A stretch of 32,075 nucleotides of DNA, taken from NCBI GenBank assembly GCA_003520745.1, contig DOUE01000038.1, forward strand, positions 1,600-33,674. The letters are read 5' to 3'. The position numbers and the translations under genes were made by a program. The first letter of the stretch is position 1, and each line of letters begins with the position of its first letter. Shown in pieces: positions 6,410 to 14,804 of this stretch. The notes under the pieces were generated by a model. That model had not been told where the DNA came from. It did not search any database and saw only the letters and a program-made list of their open reading frames with translations. The stretch comes from Erysipelotrichaceae bacterium (GTDB lineage: Bacteria > Bacillota_I > Bacilli_A > Erysipelotrichales > Erysipelotrichaceae).

Positions 6410-9400
6410 TTATTTCGCCAGTTTGGCTAAGCGGGTATAGCGTTTCTTCGCATCGGATTCGGTCTTCGTCAGTAATTCTTCGGCGAATTCCGGATTCGTG
6501 TTGGGCAATTGGTTGAAGCGCGTTTCATTCATGATGAAGTCGCGGAACTTCGTGAAGTCGGGTTCTTTCGAATCGATCGACAAGGGTTGTTCCAAGGCCG
6601 GGTTGAAGCGATACAGTGTCCAGTATCCGCATTCGACGGCTTTCTTCTGGGTGGCTTGGTGGTTGGCCAATCCGCCTTTGATGCCGTGTTCGATACACGG
6701 GGAGTATGCCAGGATCAGGGACGGTCCCTTGTAGGCTTCGGCTTCCTTCAGGGCTTTGATCGTATGCATGCGGTTGGCACCCATCGCGATCGAGGCGACA
6801 TAGACATGGCCGTACGCCATGGCGATTTGACCCATATCCTTCTTGGCCGTCGGTTTCCCGCCCGCCGCGAACTTCGCGATGGAAGCCGCTTGGGAGGACT
6901 TGGAGGATTGACCGCCGGTGTTGGAGTAGACTTCGGTATCGAGAACCAGGATGTTGACATCGAGGTCGTTGGCGATGACATGGTCCAATCCGCCGTATCC
7001 GATGTCATAGGCCCATCCGTCACCGCCGACGATCCAGACGGAATTGGAAACCAAATCGCGTTCGTAGGATTTCAGGGCTTGGACTTTCTTGCTGTCGCTG
7101 GCGTTGATGCCTTCGACGATTTCTTTTACGTATTTGCGTTCTTCATCGCGGTTGCCTTTGACGGCCAGGTATTGTTCGAAGAGGGCCTTCAATTCAGGCG
7201 TCGCTTCGTCCATGGCGTCCATCATCAATTCGACGATGCGTTTCGCCTTGAAGTTCTGCGCGACCTTCATGCCATAGCCGAATTCGGCGTTGTCTTCAAA
7301 CAAGGAGTTCGCCCACGAGATGCCTTCGCCGTTCTTATCGGTGACGAAGGGGGTCGACGGAGCGGATCCGCAATAGATGGACGTACAGCCGGTCGCATTG
7401 GCGATCATCATGTCGCGTCCGAACAATTGGCTGACCAAACGGTAGTACGGCGTTTCGCCGCAACCCGCGCAGGAGCCGGAGACTTCGAAGTAAGGCATCA
7501 GGAACTGGCTTCCCTTGATCGAATCGGTCGGGAAGAATTCGGATTTATAGGAGGTTTTCTTGTAGATGTAGTCGGCCAACGGCGCTTCGAAGAGGCGCGT
7601 GTTGACGTCTTCCATGACGAGGGCTTTCTTTCCGCCCTTGCCCGGACATTCCGTGGCGCACAAGGAACAACCGACACAGCTGTCGGGTGCGACCTGGACG
7701 CGGAACTTCAGGTCGGCGACCTTGGGTCCCAGCGCCGGGATGGTTTCGAATTTCATCGGGGCATTGGCGATTTCCTGGTCGTTCAACAAGAAGGTACGGA
7801 TGGTGGCGTGCGGACATACGAAGGAACAGATGCCGCATTGGATACAGTTTTCCGGAATCCACTTTGGAACGACGGTCGCGATCGTGCGTTTTTCTTCAAA
7901 CGAGACGTTGTTGCGGAAGGATCCGTCCAACAAGCCGTGTTTTGTGAACGCGCTGACCGGCATATCGTAGCCTTCCAAGGCGTTGATCGCCGAAACATGT
8001 TCGTCGAAGTATTCATCGCCCGTCGTACGACGGTCGCGGTTGACGGTCAAATCGGCCCATTCCGGTTTCACGGTGATCTGGACCAATCCGGCCTGACCTT
8101 CGTTGATCGCTTTGATGTTGAGCTCGACGACTTCGTCGCCCTTCTTCGCATACGATTTCTTCGCGGCGTCCTTCATATAGGCCAATGCTTCCGCATAGGG
8201 CATGATGGCTTCGTTGAGGGCGAAGAAAGAGGACTGCAGGATGGTGTTGGTATGACGACCCATGCCGATTTCTTCGGCGATCCTGGTCGCATCGATGACG
8301 TAGAATTTCGCCTTCTTCTTCGCGAGTTGTTTCTTCACGCGGTTGGGCAGCATTTCTTCGATCGTTTCCGGATTGAAGGAGGTGTTCAACAAGAACGTGC
8401 CGCCCTTCTTCAGGTTGCGAAGCATATCATAGCGGATCAGATAGGAATCCAAGGAACAGGAAATGAAGTCCGCATCCTGGATATAGTAGGTCGAGTGGAT
8501 CGGTGTTTTCCCGAAACGCAGGAACGAACGGGTCGCTCCGCCGGCTTTCTTCGAGTCATAGGCGAAATAGGCCTGGGAATACAGATCGGTATGGTCCCCG
8601 ATGATCTTGATGGCGTTCTTGTTGGCGGAAACCGTTCCGTCGGAACCCAATCCATAGAACAAGCAGGAAGTGTAGTTATGTTCGACTTCGAACGCTTCAT
8701 CGACCGGCAACGATTTGAAGGTGACATCGTCGACGATGGAGATGGTGAATCCGTCAAACGGTTCGTCTTGTTTCAAATGGTCGAAGACGGCTTTGACATC
8801 GCGCGGTTGGGTATCCTTGCTGGATAGACCGTAGCGTCCGCCGACGATCGTCTTGATGTTCTTGTAACCGGCCAAAGCGGCGTAGACATCCAGGAACAAG
8901 GGTTCATGGGATCCCATTTCTTTGGTGCGGTCGAGGACGGCGATCGACGTGACCGTTTCAGGCAGGACGTCTTTCAGATGTTCGACCGAGAAAGGACGAT
9001 ACAGATGGACTTTAACCATCCCGACCTTCTCGCCTTTCGCATTCAACGCATCGATGACTTCCAACGCCGTCTCGGTGACGGAACCCATCGCGACGATCAC
9101 ACGGTTAGCATCCTTGGCACCGTAATAAACAAACGGGGCATAGTGGCGGCCGGTCAGGGCGCTGATTTTTTCCATATAGTTGACAACGATCGGAAGAACC
9201 TTGGCATAGTGGCCGTTCTGCGCTTCGCGGGCTTGGAAATAGACATCGTCGTTTTCCGCCCCTCCGCGGGTCACCGGATTGGTGTGCGGGTTTAGCGCAT
9301 GGGCGCGGAACGCTTCCAACTGGTCTTGGTCGACCAAGGCCGCAAGATCGTTATAATCCATGACCTCGATCTTCTGAATTTCATGCGAAGTACGGAAAAC

Positions 9401-9916
9401 GTCGAAAAAGTGAAGCATCGGGACGCTCGCCTTGATCGCGGTCAAATGCGCGACACCCGCGAGGTCCATCGCTTCTTGGACGGAATGCGAAGCGATCATG
9501 GGGACGCCGGTCTGGCGTACCGCGTAGATGTCCTGGTGGTCGCCGAAAATCGAGAGGGCGCGGGTCGCAAGCGAACGTGCGGATACGTGAAGTACCCCCG
9601 GCAGCAATTCCCCGACCCATTTGTAAATATTAGGAATCATCAGTAATAAACCTTGTGAAGCGGTGAAGGTCGAAGCGAGCGCCCCGCCTTGCAACGATCC
9701 GTGGACGGCGCCAGCGGCACCGGCTTCCGATTGCATCTCGACGACTTTCACAACAGCACCGAAGATGTTCTTGCGTCCTTGGGAAGCCCAAGCGTCGACC
9801 AATTCGGCCATCGTGGAAGACGGCGTGATCGGATAGATCCCGGCGACTTCGGTGAAGGCGTAGGCAACATGCGCGGTAGCGGTATTGCCATCCATCGTCA
9901 TAAATTTCTTAGCCAT
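6410..9916 (-). CDS. nifJ: Pyruvate:ferredoxin (flavodoxin) oxidoreductase, single-chain
   Basis: 1168 residues, the usual size of homodimeric PFOR. It oxidises pyruvate with CoA to acetyl-CoA and CO2 and reduces ferredoxin, a central step of anaerobic fermentation in the cytoplasm. The pyrimidine-binding domain starts with 'MDGNTATAHVAYAF' and 'YPITPSS' (near 28-34). Two 4Fe-4S ferredoxin motifs, CIQCGICSFVCPHA near 690 and CVGCSLCATECPGK near 742, are intact. The proximal-cluster cysteines are seen in 'GSCAGCGE' near 814 and 'ATGCTSIY'. The thiamine-diphosphate motif 'GGDGWAYDIGYGGLDH' is near 960. Start fixed by AGGAGG 7 nt before ATG. It stands alone with its own promoter and terminator. 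All cluster cysteines I looked for are present. Oxygen sensitivity is expected from the family. Confidence 0.97.
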   Translation of the reverse strand: MAKKFMTMDGNTATAHVAYAFTEVAGIYPITPSSTMAELVDAWASQGRKNIFGAVVKVVEMQSEAGAAGAVHGSLQGGALASTFTASQGLLLMIPNIYKWVGELLPGVLHVSARSLATRALSIFGDHQDIYAVRQTGVPMIASHSVQEAMDLAGVAHLTAIKASVPMLHFFDVFRTSHEIQKIEVMDYNDLAALVDQDQLEAFRAHALNPHTNPVTRGGAENDDVYFQAREAQNGHYAKVLPIVVNYMEKISALTGRHYAPFVYYGAKDANRVIVAMGSVTETALEVIDALNAKGEKVGMVKVHLYRPFSVEHLKDVLPETVTSIAVLDRTKEMGSHEPLFLDVYAALAGYKNIKTIVGGRYGLSSKDTQPRDVKAVFDHLKQDEPFDGFTISIVDDVTFKSLPVDEAFEVEHNYTSCLFYGLGSDGTVSANKNAIKIIGDHTDLYSQAYFAYDSKKAGGATRSFLRFGKTPIHSTYYIQDADFISCSLDSYLIRYDMLRNLKKGGTFLLNTSFNPETIEEMLPNRVKKQLAKKKAKFYVIDATRIAEEIGMGRHTNTILQSSFFALNEAIMPYAEALAYMKDAAKKSYAKKGDEVVELNIKAINEGQAGLVQITVKPEWADLTVNRDRRTTGDEYFDEHVSAINALEGYDMPVSAFTKHGLLDGSFRNNVSFEEKRTIATVVPKWIPENCIQCGICSFVCPHATIRTFLLNDQEIANAPMKFETIPALGPKVADLKFRVQVAPDSCVGCSLCATECPGKGGKKALVMEDVNTRLFEAPLADYIYKKTSYKSEFFPTDSIKGSQFLMPYFEVSGSCAGCGETPYYRLVSQLFGRDMMIANATGCTSIYCGSAPSTPFVTDKNGEGISWANSLFEDNAEFGYGMKVAQNFKAKRIVELMMDAMDEATPELKALFEQYLAVKGNRDEERKYVKEIVEGINASDSKKVQALKSYERDLVSNSVWIVGGDGWAYDIGYGGLDHVIANDLDVNILVLDTEVYSNTGGQSSKSSQAASIAKFAAGGKPTAKKDMGQIAMAYGHVYVASIAMGANRMHTIKALKEAEAYKGPSLILAYSPCIEHGIKGGLANHQATQKKAVECGYWTLYRFNPALEQPLSIDSKEPDFTKFRDFIMNETRFNQLPNTNPEFAEELLTKTESDAKKRYTRLAKLAK

Positions 9917-9950
9917 GGTTGTCCTCCTATTTGTTATCTTAACCTTATAT

Positions 9951-9980
9951 ATTATACTCTGATTGTTTTTGATTTGTTAC
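9951..9980 (-). promoter_or_regulatory. Promoter of nifJ
   Basis: Minus strand: perfect -10 TATAAT (9951-9956) with an 18-bp spacer to GTAACA (9975-9980, 4 of 6 matches to TTGACA). It lies 35 bp upstream of the ATG, with the ribosome site AGGAGG at 9922-9928. Confidence 0.65.
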
Positions 9981-10013
9981 CCTTTTTTGTGCAAGTTGTG
10001 CCAATCAGGCGTC

Positions 10014-10034
10014 AAAAAGCCCGTTTTCACGGGC
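10014..10034 (-). terminator. Terminator of the MATE transporter gene
   Basis: 5-bp GC-rich stem GCCCG/CGGGC with a six-base loop, followed on the minus strand by TTTTT. It lies 5 bp after the MATE stop codon. Confidence 0.75.
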
Positions 10035-10039
10035 GAAAT

Positions 10040-11443
10040 TCATACGATGATTTTCGTCCACTTCGCTTGTGCGAAGCGGTAACGGCTGACGAAGAAGCGC
10101 AACGCCTGATCCAGGACGACCCCGCTCCATGAACCTAGCAAGCCCAATCCCATCGAATAGGCCAGGAAATAACTTAAGGCCGGACGCAGGATGGTGACGC
10201 TGATCATCGAAAGCATGGCGACGAACTTGACGTCGCCCGCTCCGCGCAGAGAACCGACGGTGATGACCTGGGCGATCTGGAAAAGCACGATGACGCTTAG
10301 GATCAAAAGGATGTTCGCCCCCAACGCGATGATTTCGGGGTCGTTGGTGAAGAGATCCACCAAGAAGAAACGCGACAAGGAAATCCCGATCCCCAACAGG
10401 ATCGCGATGAGCAGACCGATCCGTTGGCTGACTTTCCCGTAGACGATCGCAAGATCGGGGCGCTTCGCCCCCAGGCTTTGCCCGACCAGGGCGGAACAGG
10501 CGATCGACAGGCCGTCGCCCACCGAGAAGGTGATCGACATCACCTGCATGCAGATGTTGTGGGTCGCAAACGACATGGTCCCTAGGTTGGCGACCGACAT
10601 GGCGTAAAGCATGAAACCGATCCGGATGAAGATTTGTTCGACCAAGGCGGACGATGAAATGTTCCAAACGGATTTCAAGACAGGAAGTTCGATCCGCCAA
10701 TTGCGGTCGGGTTTCAAGGTCAGGAAGGAACCCTTTCGCAATACGCTGCGTAACGCAAGGACCAACGAGACGAAATTCCCAAGCGCCGTCGCCACGGCGG
10801 CACCCATGATCCCCCATTGCGGGAAGATCCAGATCCCGTTGATTAAGAGCCAGTTGAATAAGACGTTCACCAAATTCGCCGTGATGTTGGTGACCATCGA
10901 GATCTTCGTGTTCCCCGCCCCGCGTTGGGCGGCGGTGATCGTCAGTCCGATGCCATAAAAGAACTGACCGACCATGATGATCTTGAAATAGACGATCGCA
11001 TCCTTCAAGTATTCGGGCGATGCACCCACGAAAGTCAGGAAGGGTTTCGCAAAGACGAATCCGATCGTACACGTCACAAGCGATAATAGGATGCTTAACA
11101 ATAACGCATTGCGTAAAACCAGGTTCGCCCCGACGATGTCGTTGGCGCCTTTGCGGCGCGCCACGATGACGGTCGTCCCGATGTTCAGCGCGATGACCAG
11201 ACTCATCAACAGGAACTTCGGTTGGGTCGCGATCCCGACGGAGGCGATGGCCCCCGATCCCAAACTTCCGACCATGACCATGTCGGCGGCGCCGATGAGG
11301 GCGATCAACACCGCCTCCATCGCACTCGGCCAAGCCATTTTGTAGGTGCGCAAATACACGTCTTTGGTTTTCGGGAGTTCCCCGTTACGGTGTTGGTGCG
11401 GCAGCAACCCTTCGACCGTAAACCATTTCTTTAGTAAGTTCAT
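10040..11443 (-). CDS. MATE-family multidrug/metabolite cation antiporter
   Basis: 467 residues from the ATG at 11443, with about 12 hydrophobic segments in two similar halves, as in MATE exporters. Family hallmarks: 'AWPSAMEAVLIALIGAADMVMVGSLG' near 37-62, 'GAGNTKISM' in the first half, and 'VGQSLGAKRPDLA' and 'GSLRGAGDVKF' in the second half. Known role: export of organic cations or drugs across the cell membrane using a Na+ or H+ gradient. Substrate not predictable. A GTG start at 11449 is also possible. I chose the ATG because GAGG sits 5 nt upstream of it. The gene lies alone between its terminator and the terminator of the neighbouring methyltransferase gene. It ends with TGA. Confidence 0.93.
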   Translation of the reverse strand: MNLLKKWFTVEGLLPHQHRNGELPKTKDVYLRTYKMAWPSAMEAVLIALIGAADMVMVGSLGSGAIASVGIATQPKFLLMSLVIALNIGTTVIVARRKGANDIVGANLVLRNALLLSILLSLVTCTIGFVFAKPFLTFVGASPEYLKDAIVYFKIIMVGQFFYGIGLTITAAQRGAGNTKISMVTNITANLVNVLFNWLLINGIWIFPQWGIMGAAVATALGNFVSLVLALRSVLRKGSFLTLKPDRNWRIELPVLKSVWNISSSALVEQIFIRIGFMLYAMSVANLGTMSFATHNICMQVMSITFSVGDGLSIACSALVGQSLGAKRPDLAIVYGKVSQRIGLLIAILLGIGISLSRFFLVDLFTNDPEIIALGANILLILSVIVLFQIAQVITVGSLRGAGDVKFVAMLSMISVTILRPALSYFLAYSMGLGLLGSWSGVVLDQALRFFVSRYRFAQAKWTKIIV

Positions 11444-11507
11444 GTTCACCTCTTCGACCGTTTAATTTTAACACGATTTTAACAATCCCCGGATGAAAAA
11501 ACGTACC

Positions 11508-11536
11508 AAAAGAAAAAGGCGGATGGTTTCCGCCTT
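11508..11536 (-). terminator. Terminator of the rRNA methyltransferase gene
   Basis: 8-bp stem AAGGCGGA/TCCGCCTT (11516-11523 with 11529-11536), followed on the minus strand by TTTTTCTTTT. It lies 4 bp past the stop codon. Confidence 0.85.
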
Positions 11537-11540
11537 GGGA

Positions 11541-12737
11541 TTACTTTTCGTCGACGACTTGGAAGATGAAGAACTTCAGATAATAGGATTCATCCGCCGA
11601 CCACAAGATGGGATGATCGGGCGCCTGCGTCCGGTATTCGACCTGGCGTAGACGCTTCTTCGCATCGCGCGCCGCATCCTGGATGCATTTCGCAAACAGA
11701 TCGGGCGTGATGAAGTGTGAACAAGAACAGGTCGCCAGGAAGCCGCCGTCGCGGATGAGTTTCATCGCGCGCAGGTTGATTTCCTTGTACCCTTTCATCG
11801 CGTTCTTCACGGAAGCGCGGGACTTGGTGAAAGCCGGCGGATCGAGGATGACCACGTCGAACTTCTTGCGGTTCTGTTCGAGTTTCGGTAAGAGTTCGAA
11901 GACATCGTCGACGATGAATTCGACTTTATCTTCCAGATGGTTCAGTTTCGCGTTCTCATCGGCTTGGTTGATCGCCACATCCGATGCGTCGACCCCCAGG
12001 ACGGATTTCGCCCCGGCGATCCCCGCGTTCAATGCGAAGGATCCGGTATGCGTGAAGCAGTCCAAGACGTCCGCGTCTTGACAGAATGCATGGATCGCCT
12101 TGCGGTTGAGTTTCTGGTCCAGGAAGAATCCGGTCTTTTGACCCTCTTCCACATCCACGATGTATTTCACGCCGTTCTCGACGATTTCGACCTTCGGATC
12201 AAACGTCTCCCCGATGTACCCCTTGACTCTTTCCAAGCCTTCCTGCATCCGCACTTTCGCATCGCTGCGTTCATAGACGCCGCGGATCGGCATGCCGATC
12301 TTGGCGCATTCTTCCTTCAACGTTTCGACGATCAGCAGTTTGAAGCGGTCGATGCCCAACGCCAACGACTGGACGACCAGGACATCGCTGAACTTGTCGA
12401 CGACCAATCCCGGCAGGAAATCCGCTTCGCCGAAAATCAGTCGGCAACTGCCCATGTCGATGGTTTTTTGACGATAGTTGAATGCGTTCACGACGCGTTG
12501 TTTTATGAAAAGATCGTCGATCGGCTGGTCGGCTTTGCGACTCAACATCCTTACGATGATTTTGGATCCCGGATTGATGAAGCCCGTCCCTAACCCGAAT
12601 CCGTTGGCGGCGAAAACGCGCACGAGATCCCCGGCGAGATATTCCCCTTCGATGCGTTCGACTTCGTTATCGAAAATCCACGCCCCGCCAGAACTGACTA
12701 AGCGACCTTCACCTTTTTTTAAATGTACATTTGCCAT
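11541..12737 (-). CDS. rlmI: Class I rRNA large subunit methyltransferase (RlmI-type, PUA + Rossmann)
   Basis: 398 residues, matching RlmI (396). The N-terminal PUA domain 'KKGEGRLVSSGGAWIFDNEV' is followed by an EEHD-like middle domain with 'FLPGLVVDKFSDVLVVQ'. The SAM-binding methyltransferase has 'VLDCFTHTGSFALNAG' (motif I), 'DPPAFTKSR' (motif IV) and 'LATCSCSH' carrying the cysteine of motif VI expected for m5C chemistry. Known role: cytosine-5 methylation of 23S rRNA near position 1962; the exact target is inferred. Start at 12737 is chosen because GGAGG sits 6 nt upstream of that ATG. The longer form from 12758 has no ribosome site and would overlap the -10 box. Confidence 0.9.
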   Translation of the reverse strand: MANVHLKKGEGRLVSSGGAWIFDNEVERIEGEYLAGDLVRVFAANGFGLGTGFINPGSKIIVRMLSRKADQPIDDLFIKQRVVNAFNYRQKTIDMGSCRLIFGEADFLPGLVVDKFSDVLVVQSLALGIDRFKLLIVETLKEECAKIGMPIRGVYERSDAKVRMQEGLERVKGYIGETFDPKVEIVENGVKYIVDVEEGQKTGFFLDQKLNRKAIHAFCQDADVLDCFTHTGSFALNAGIAGAKSVLGVDASDVAINQADENAKLNHLEDKVEFIVDDVFELLPKLEQNRKKFDVVILDPPAFTKSRASVKNAMKGYKEINLRAMKLIRDGGFLATCSCSHFITPDLFAKCIQDAARDAKKRLRQVEYRTQAPDHPILWSADESYYLKFFIFQVVDEK

Positions 12738-12756
12738 GGTATTCCTCCGACGATTC

Positions 12757-12784
12757 ATTATCTCACACTTTGACCCACAAGCAA
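12757..12784 (-). promoter_or_regulatory. Possible promoter of the rRNA methyltransferase gene
   Basis: Minus strand: -10 GATAAT (12757-12762), 16-bp spacer, -35 TTGCTT (12779-12784). The leader before the ATG at 12737 would be only about a dozen bases, but the ribosome site would still be included. Confidence 0.4.
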
Positions 12785-12817
12785 GGAAATTCGATGTTCA
12801 GCGGGTTTTCACCCGAT

Positions 12818-13618
12818 TTAGGGTAGGTAATGTTCGAAGATGACGGTATCGCATTGCTTCTTGATTTTCTTGTGTTGCCCCTTCGATCCGATCGCCCAGA
12901 GCGCGCCAAACGCGCCCAACAGGCGGTTCACCTGATAGGTCGGGCAATAGCGATAACGGACATCGTAGCTTTGATAGTCGGGACGAATGAGGCAATTCAT
13001 GAGGGACAGACTCAGGATCACCCGGTTCTTGAATTTGATTTTCTTGTTTCTCATCGCATATTCGACGATGATCCCGCGCAGGATCGTCGGGTGTTTCTTC
13101 TTCAATTCATAGAGGACATAGGGATCGAAGGAACAGATCGAATACTCCCCGTGATAATCTTCAAGCAGTCCGACGATGCGTTCTACGACCAGAGAAACCC
13201 GCTTCGTCGTTTTGATTTCGATCCATAACGGAACCTTCCCGTCCACGAGCTTAAGGGCCTCGGCGAAGGTCGGGATCGTCTCTTCGGTATCCCTCAAACG
13301 CAGCGGCTTGATCTCCTCGCTTTTCATCGTCTCAAGGATCCCGTCGACCCCGCACATCCGTTTCAACCCGTCGTCATGGAAGACAAACGGCACCAGATCC
13401 GCGCTGCATTGGACATCCAGCTCGATCGCGACCCGGTGGTCGACGGCGCTTTGAAACGCCGCCAGACTGTTTTCGGGGACGCGTTGGTCTTTCGAATACA
13501 GTCCGCGATGCGCGACGGGAATCCGCATGAACTCAAGCGGGCGGACCCGTTTGGAATCGATCCTGACCGAAAAGACATAGACGAAAAGCAAGACACCGAT
13601 GAAAATCATCGTTTCCAT
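12818..13618 (-). CDS. Glycerophosphodiester phosphodiesterase with N-terminal membrane anchor
   Basis: 266 residues. A hydrophobic N-terminal segment (residues 4-18) suggests a membrane anchor. The GDPD TIM-barrel core then starts with 'VAHRGLYS' (His37, Arg38), 'VPENSLAAF' (Glu49), 'AIELDVQ' (Glu66, Asp68) and 'FVFHDDGLKRMCG' (His81). 'LWIEIKT' and 'YSICSFDPYVLYELK' also fit the family. Known activity: hydrolysis of deacylated phospholipid headgroups to glycerol-3-phosphate and an alcohol. Its start lies one base after the stop of the M42 peptidase gene (TGA-T-ATG), so the two are translationally coupled. A second ATG at 13609 is an alternative start with a slightly better GGA upstream. A GAAA-loop hairpin (12802-12815) follows the stop but has no T-run. 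Confidence 0.9.
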   Translation of the reverse strand: METMIFIGVLLFVYVFSVRIDSKRVRPLEFMRIPVAHRGLYSKDQRVPENSLAAFQSAVDHRVAIELDVQCSADLVPFVFHDDGLKRMCGVDGILETMKSEEIKPLRLRDTEETIPTFAEALKLVDGKVPLWIEIKTTKRVSLVVERIVGLLEDYHGEYSICSFDPYVLYELKKKHPTILRGIIVEYAMRNKKIKFKNRVILSLSLMNCLIRPDYQSYDVRYRYCPTYQVNRLLGAFGALWAIGSKGQHKKIKKQCDTVIFEHYLP

Positions 13619-13619
13619 A

Positions 13620-14654
13620 TCAGGCCGGTTGTTTCATGTAGGCCAGCACCAAATCATGGGTCGCCTGCAGGGCGTCCAGATGCGTCCTCTCCATCCCGTG
13701 GCTGGCGCCGACGCCCGGACCGATCAATGCGCCGCGCAGGTTGTTTCCACCACGTAAAGCCGCGCTGACGTCGGATCCGTAGAACGGGTAGATATCCACG
13801 ACGGCGCGGATGTTTTCCTGTTTGGCCAGATTGGATAAATGCGTCGTCATCGCATAGTCGTAGGGTCCGCTGGAATCCTTCGCACAGATCGAGACATCCC
13901 GTTCACTACAGGCCAGATCCAAGCCGATGCACCCCATGTCGACCGCGATCATCTCCGTGATGTCCGGGTTGACCCAGGAATTCCCGTGCCCCGTTTCTTC
14001 ATAGACGGTGAGGATGATTTCGGTATTGTATTTCGGTTTGGTTTTCGTCGCCGACAGCTCGTTCAAAACCCCCATCAAGACCGCGACGCTGGCCTTGTCG
14101 TCGAGGAACCGCGACTTCACGAAACCGGAGGAGGTGACCTGGGTCTTCGTGTCGATCGCGATGAAATCCCCGTTGGCGATCCCTAATTTCTCCGTATCCG
14201 CCTTGCATGTTACGACTTCATCCAGACGGATTTCCATCGTTTCTTCACTGCGAACCGAACTCCCCGCATCCTTGAACACATGCGAGGCCGGTGAATTGGA
14301 CAAAATCGTCCCGGTATAGGTTTTCCCTTGACGGGTGTGGATCGTACAGTATTCCCCGTCCAAGGTCGCCATCTGAGGGCCTCCGACCAAGGTGAAGGCG
14401 AGGTTCCCGTTGCCTTTGATGGATCGGACCATCAAGCCCAGGGTGTCGGTATGCGCGCAAAACCCGATCGTCTTCAAGGCATCCATCCCCTCGACGAAGA
14501 TGCGCAGGTTCCCCTTCGGGCTGACTTCGGTGCGATAACCCATTTTTTCCGCTTCCTCTCTCAAGAAACGGATGGCGGTGTCGGTATATCCGGTCGGGGA
14601 CGGGATGTTGAGTAGGTCGACGAGGAACGTGGCGGTATAGGAAGTTTGTTTCAT
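13620..14654 (-). CDS. M42-family metallo-aminopeptidase
   Basis: 344 residues from the ATG at 14654, which has AAGGAG 6 nt upstream. An upstream in-frame ATG at 14684 has no ribosome site and overlaps a palindrome. Metal-site motifs of the M42/M18/M28 clan are all present: 'CAHTDTLG' (His), 'SRFLDDKASVAVL' (bridging Asp), 'VYEETGHG' (catalytic Glu pair), 'IAVDMG' (Asp) and 'GASHGMERTH' (terminal His). Known role: removal of N-terminal residues from short peptides by a large tetrahedral cytoplasmic complex. It may carry other glycyl- or glutamyl-aminopeptidase specificity, which cannot be read here. It is the first gene of a two-gene unit with the glycerophosphodiesterase and has its own promoter. 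Confidence 0.93.
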   Translation of the reverse strand: MKQTSYTATFLVDLLNIPSPTGYTDTAIRFLREEAEKMGYRTEVSPKGNLRIFVEGMDALKTIGFCAHTDTLGLMVRSIKGNGNLAFTLVGGPQMATLDGEYCTIHTRQGKTYTGTILSNSPASHVFKDAGSSVRSEETMEIRLDEVVTCKADTEKLGIANGDFIAIDTKTQVTSSGFVKSRFLDDKASVAVLMGVLNELSATKTKPKYNTEIILTVYEETGHGNSWVNPDITEMIAVDMGCIGLDLACSERDVSICAKDSSGPYDYAMTTHLSNLAKQENIRAVVDIYPFYGSDVSAALRGGNNLRGALIGPGVGASHGMERTHLDALQATHDLVLAYMKQPA

Positions 14655-14699
14655 GGTTTCTCCTTGTGGATGCATTGCATGCAAGTCAATGTCTTTATA

Positions 14700-14715
14700 G
14701 ATCGGGAACCCGATC
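14700..14715 (-). promoter_or_regulatory. Palindrome in the 5' leader of the M42 peptidase gene
   Basis: GATCGGG-AA-CCCGATC, two perfect 7-bp arms, lies just downstream of the -10 box, about where transcription would start. A 10-bp perfect palindrome TTGCATGCAA is also present at 14675-14684. The position fits an operator or a leader hairpin; no regulator is identifiable. Confidence 0.45.
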
Positions 14716-14726
14716 CTGATTCTTTT

Positions 14727-14755
14727 ATTATACCCATTGCGTTTTCATACGTCAT
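14727..14755 (-). promoter_or_regulatory. Promoter of the M42 peptidase / glycerophosphodiesterase unit
   Basis: Minus strand: perfect -10 TATAAT (14727-14732), 17-bp spacer, -35 ATGACG (14750-14755, 4 of 6 to TTGACA). Confidence 0.7.
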
Positions 14756-14776
14756 TCCTTTTTCGGGTTTCAATCG

Positions 14777-14798
14777 AAAAAGACCGGGATTTCCGGTC
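14777..14798 (-). terminator. Terminator of the TetR / symporter / GH36 / glycosyltransferase operon
   Basis: 6-bp stem GACCGG/CCGGTC with a 5-nt loop, followed on the minus strand by TTTTT, 6 bp after the glycosyltransferase stop codon. Confidence 0.8.
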
Positions 14799-14804
14799 TC
14801 TTGT

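Noticed and set aside
6509..8827. Very long plus-strand open frame (772 codons) inside nifJ
   Set aside because: It is antisense to a gene with intact PFOR motifs. It has no family motifs, and Arg/Asp/Gly/Phe-rich composition typical of the reverse of a codon-biased gene.
10005..11333. 442-codon minus-strand frame overlapping the MATE gene
   Set aside because: Out-of-frame shadow rich in Arg, His and Gly with no membrane segments. The overlapping frame is a clear MATE transporter.
12802..12815. Terminator after the glycerophosphodiesterase gene
   Set aside because: A CGGGT-GAAA loop hairpin is present, but no T-run follows on the minus strand, so it is not called a terminator.
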